Translations under genes and position numbers: made by a program
NCBI GenBank assembly: GCA_002311645.1
Contig: DBYW01000058.1
Coordinates: forward strand, 231-8,746
Direction of reading: 5' to 3'
DNA: 8,516 bases
Origin: Bacteroidales bacterium UBA1176
Lineage (GTDB): Bacteria; Bacteroidota; Bacteroidia; Bacteroidales; WCHB1-69
Notes under the pieces: model-generated
The model's database searches: none
Seen by the model: the letters and a program-made list of their open reading frames with translations, nothing else
What the model was told of the DNA's origin: nothing
In this document: positions 7,080 to 8,516 of the stretch, in pieces
How positions within the stretch are numbered: position 1 is the first letter of the stretch
How the letters are laid out: each line of letters opens with the position of its first letter

Positions 7080-7962
7080 GTGTGTTGCCGTCGTTCTGGC
7101 GATGGTAGGCTGTCATGGTGTTCTGCAGCAGGCAAGCCATGGTCATGGGTCCCACGCCGCCAGGCACGGGTGTGATGGCTTCGCATTTCTTGCTGACCTC
7201 GTCGTACTTGACATCGCCGCAGACACGGTAGCCATTGGGCTGGCCCACGTCGGGGATGCGGTGGATGCCCACGTCGATGACCGTGGCTTTCTCCTTGACG
7301 TAGTCTTCCGTGATCATCTCGGGTTGTCCGATGGCCACGATGAGGATATCGGCGCGGCTGCACACCCGCTTGAGGTTCTTGGTGCGGCTGTGGCACACGG
7401 TGACTGTGGCGTTGGCGTCTTTCTGCAACAGCAGCATGGCCAAGGGTTTGCCCACGATGTTGCTGCGCCCGAGGATGACGCACTCCTTGCCTGTGGTGTC
7501 GATGTTGCTGCGGCGGATGAGTTCCATCACACCGTGCGGTGTGGCGGGCAGAAAGCATTCCTTGCCTAACAGCAGGTTGCCCATGTTGGCGGGATGGAAG
7601 CAGTCCATGTCCTTGCGCGGATCCACGTGGGCGGTGACCTTGTCGATGGAGACCTGCTTGGGCAGCGGCATCTGGATGATATAGCCGTTGACCTCGTCAT
7701 CCCGGTTCAGGAAATCAATGGTGTCGAGGATGTCCTTTTCCTTGACGTCCTCGGGGAATTTGTAGGCGGAGCAGATGTAGCCTACACCCTTGCACTGCTT
7801 CTCGATGCTGTTGACGTAGCTGAGGGCGGCGCCGTCCTGGCCTGCGATGATGACGGCCAAATGGGGCGCGGGGCGGCCGTGGTCGAGCAGCGACTTGACC
7901 TCTGTGGCGATTTCGGTTTTTATGGTGGCGGCAATCTCTTTGCCATCAATTATTGTACTCAT
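7072..7962 (-). CDS. folD: FolD: methylenetetrahydrofolate dehydrogenase, cyclohydrolase activity doubtful
   Basis: This 296-residue cytoplasmic FolD homologue belongs to one-carbon folate metabolism: NADP-dependent oxidation of 5,10-methylene-THF and, in bifunctional members, hydrolysis of methenyl-THF to 10-formyl-THF. The family shows clearly in YIIQMPLP (94-101), the dinucleotide-binding GRSNIVGKP (165-173), ADILIVAIGQP (204-214), VIDVGIHR (228-235) and PVPGGVGPMT (265-274). Oddly, in the SYVNSIEKQC segment (48-57) the position of the catalytic lysine (E. coli Lys54, four residues after the Tyr) is Ile53; Lys55 corresponds to the second, non-catalytic lysine. The DxDG motif reads DMDC (118-121), with Cys121 replacing Gly122. 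Both codons are clear (ATC and TGC). The conserved Tyr49, Cys57, Gln97 and Asp120 remain. The enzyme may thus be dehydrogenase-only. It lies between ffh and the transporter gene; the start is ATG at 7962. Confidence 0.94.
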   Translation of the reverse strand: MSTIIDGKEIAATIKTEIATEVKSLLDHGRPAPHLAVIIAGQDGAALSYVNSIEKQCKGVGYICSAYKFPEDVKEKDILDTIDFLNRDDEVNGYIIQMPLPKQVSIDKVTAHVDPRKDMDCFHPANMGNLLLGKECFLPATPHGVMELIRRSNIDTTGKECVILGRSNIVGKPLAMLLLQKDANATVTVCHSRTKNLKRVCSRADILIVAIGQPEMITEDYVKEKATVIDVGIHRIPDVGQPNGYRVCGDVKYDEVSKKCEAITPVPGGVGPMTMACLLQNTMTAYHRQNDGNTLQ

Positions 7963-7986
7963 TATAAGCGTGTTTTAGTTGTTTTA

Positions 7987-8024
7987 TGAAATAATAAAGG
8001 GACGCGGTGCTTCCGCGCCCCTTT
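7987..8024 (-). terminator. Rho-independent terminator downstream of ffh
   Basis: On the minus strand, a 12-bp stem (8024-8013 with 8007-7996, one A-C mismatch at 8002/8018) encloses a 5-nt loop. The core is GC-rich (CCGCG), and the tail reads TTTATTATTT. It starts 9 nt after the ffh stop codon and ends about 30 nt before the folD start. folD therefore probably has its own promoter or depends on readthrough; I could not identify a convincing -7 box there. Confidence 0.75.
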
Positions 8025-8033
8025 GTGGGTCTC

Positions 8034-8516
8034 TTAAAAACGTCTTCTGCCTGGAGCGTTCATGGCGCGCATCAGACTTTTGGCCTTGCCGCTGCTCTCC
8101 AATTTCATGATCTTGCGGGTGTCCTCAAACTGCTTGAGCAACCGGTTCACGTCCTGGATGCTGCTGCCGCTGCCGTTAGCAATGCGTCGACGGCGAGAGC
8201 CGTTGATGATGTCAGGATTGGCACGCTCCGCCGGCGTCATGGATTGGATGATGACCTCTATACTCTTGAAAGCGTTGTCATCAATGTCCATGTCCTTGAT
8301 AATCTTGCCCATTCCCGGAATCATGGACATGAGATCCTTGACGTTGCCCATTTTCTTGATCTGCTGAATCTGAGCCATGAAGTCGTTGAAATCGAACTGC
8401 GACTTGGCAAGCTTTTTCTGGAGCTTGGCAGCTTCTTCCTGGTCGAACTGGTCTTGAGCCCTTTCGACGAAGGAACGAATGTCGCCCATGCCGAGGATAC
8501 GTTCGGCCATACGGTC
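8034..8516 (-). CDS. ffh: Signal recognition particle protein Ffh, C-terminal M domain (5' end outside window)
   Basis: The frame is open from the window edge (GAC CGT ATG, Asp-Arg-Met) to the TAA at 8036-8034, giving 160 visible residues. This is the end of the SRP54-type GTPase: the methionine-rich M domain that binds signal peptides and 4.5S RNA. Diagnostic segments are RMAERILGMGDI at the G/M junction, the IPGMGK finger-loop region, MTPAERANPDIINGSRRRRI, and the RNA-binding RRRRIANGSG. It ends in GRRRF after a lysine/arginine-rich tail. The GTPase (NG) domain lies to the right, outside the window. The visible ATG at 8510 is internal and not the start. With SRP RNA and FtsY the protein targets membrane proteins cotranslationally. 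A terminator follows directly and folD is next. Confidence 0.96.
   Translation of the reverse strand, partial: DRMAERILGMGDIRSFVERAQDQFDQEEAAKLQKKLAKSQFDFNDFMAQIQQIKKMGNVKDLMSMIPGMGKIIKDMDIDDNAFKSIEVIIQSMTPAERANPDIINGSRRRRIANGSGSSIQDVNRLLKQFEDTRKIMKLESSGKAKSLMRAMNAPGRRRF

Noticed and set aside
7010..7558. N-terminal extension of the transporter frame into folD, giving an 860-residue protein
   Set aside because: The extension is Arg/His/Gln-rich, out of frame with folD and unlike any transporter N-terminus. MEEKETTPVY at 7009 gives a normal family length.

Overview
The window looks like chromosomal DNA from a member of the Bacteroidota, most likely Bacteroidales. Four features point that way: a C-terminal type IX secretion sorting domain, an HU-CCDC81/SPOR fusion protein of the kind known from this phylum, a TAnnTTTG-type -7 promoter box, and gene starts without clear Shine-Dalgarno sequences. 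Apart from the secreted protein at the left edge, everything is housekeeping or envelope biogenesis. I see no mobile elements, CRISPR array, tRNA or rRNA. No gene-free stretch exceeds about 125 bases.

Layout: bases 1-594 (+) hold the 3' end of a repeat-containing secreted or surface protein. It ends before a perfect 15-bp hairpin terminator (625-662) that separates it from a long convergent block on the minus strand. Reading that block in the direction of transcription (right to left): the 3' end of ffh (8516-8034) and its terminator; folD (7962-7072); an OPT-family oligopeptide/metal-chelate transporter (7009-4976); a deoxynucleoside kinase (4926-4312); kdsB (4311-3562); an HU-CCDC81/SPOR membrane protein (3547-2051); pssA (2023-1304); and a LOG-family phosphoribohydrolase (1307-717).

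The six genes from the transporter to the LOG gene are tightly packed, with gaps of 49, 0, 14, 27 and -4 nt, so they could form one transcription unit. A candidate promoter lies just upstream of the transporter. Three of the six serve the envelope: KdsB activates Kdo for lipopolysaccharide, PssA makes phosphatidylserine on the way to phosphatidylethanolamine, and the SPOR protein probably binds denuded peptidoglycan. The nucleoside kinase and LOG protein handle nucleotides.

Two points stand out. FolD has Ile where the catalytic cyclohydrolase lysine is expected, and Cys where the Gly of the DxDG motif is expected, so it may be a dehydrogenase only. The SPOR protein joins a predicted DNA-binding-type HU module to a periplasmic SPOR domain through one membrane span and a long acidic tandem-repeat linker. 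I found no clearly new multi-gene system.
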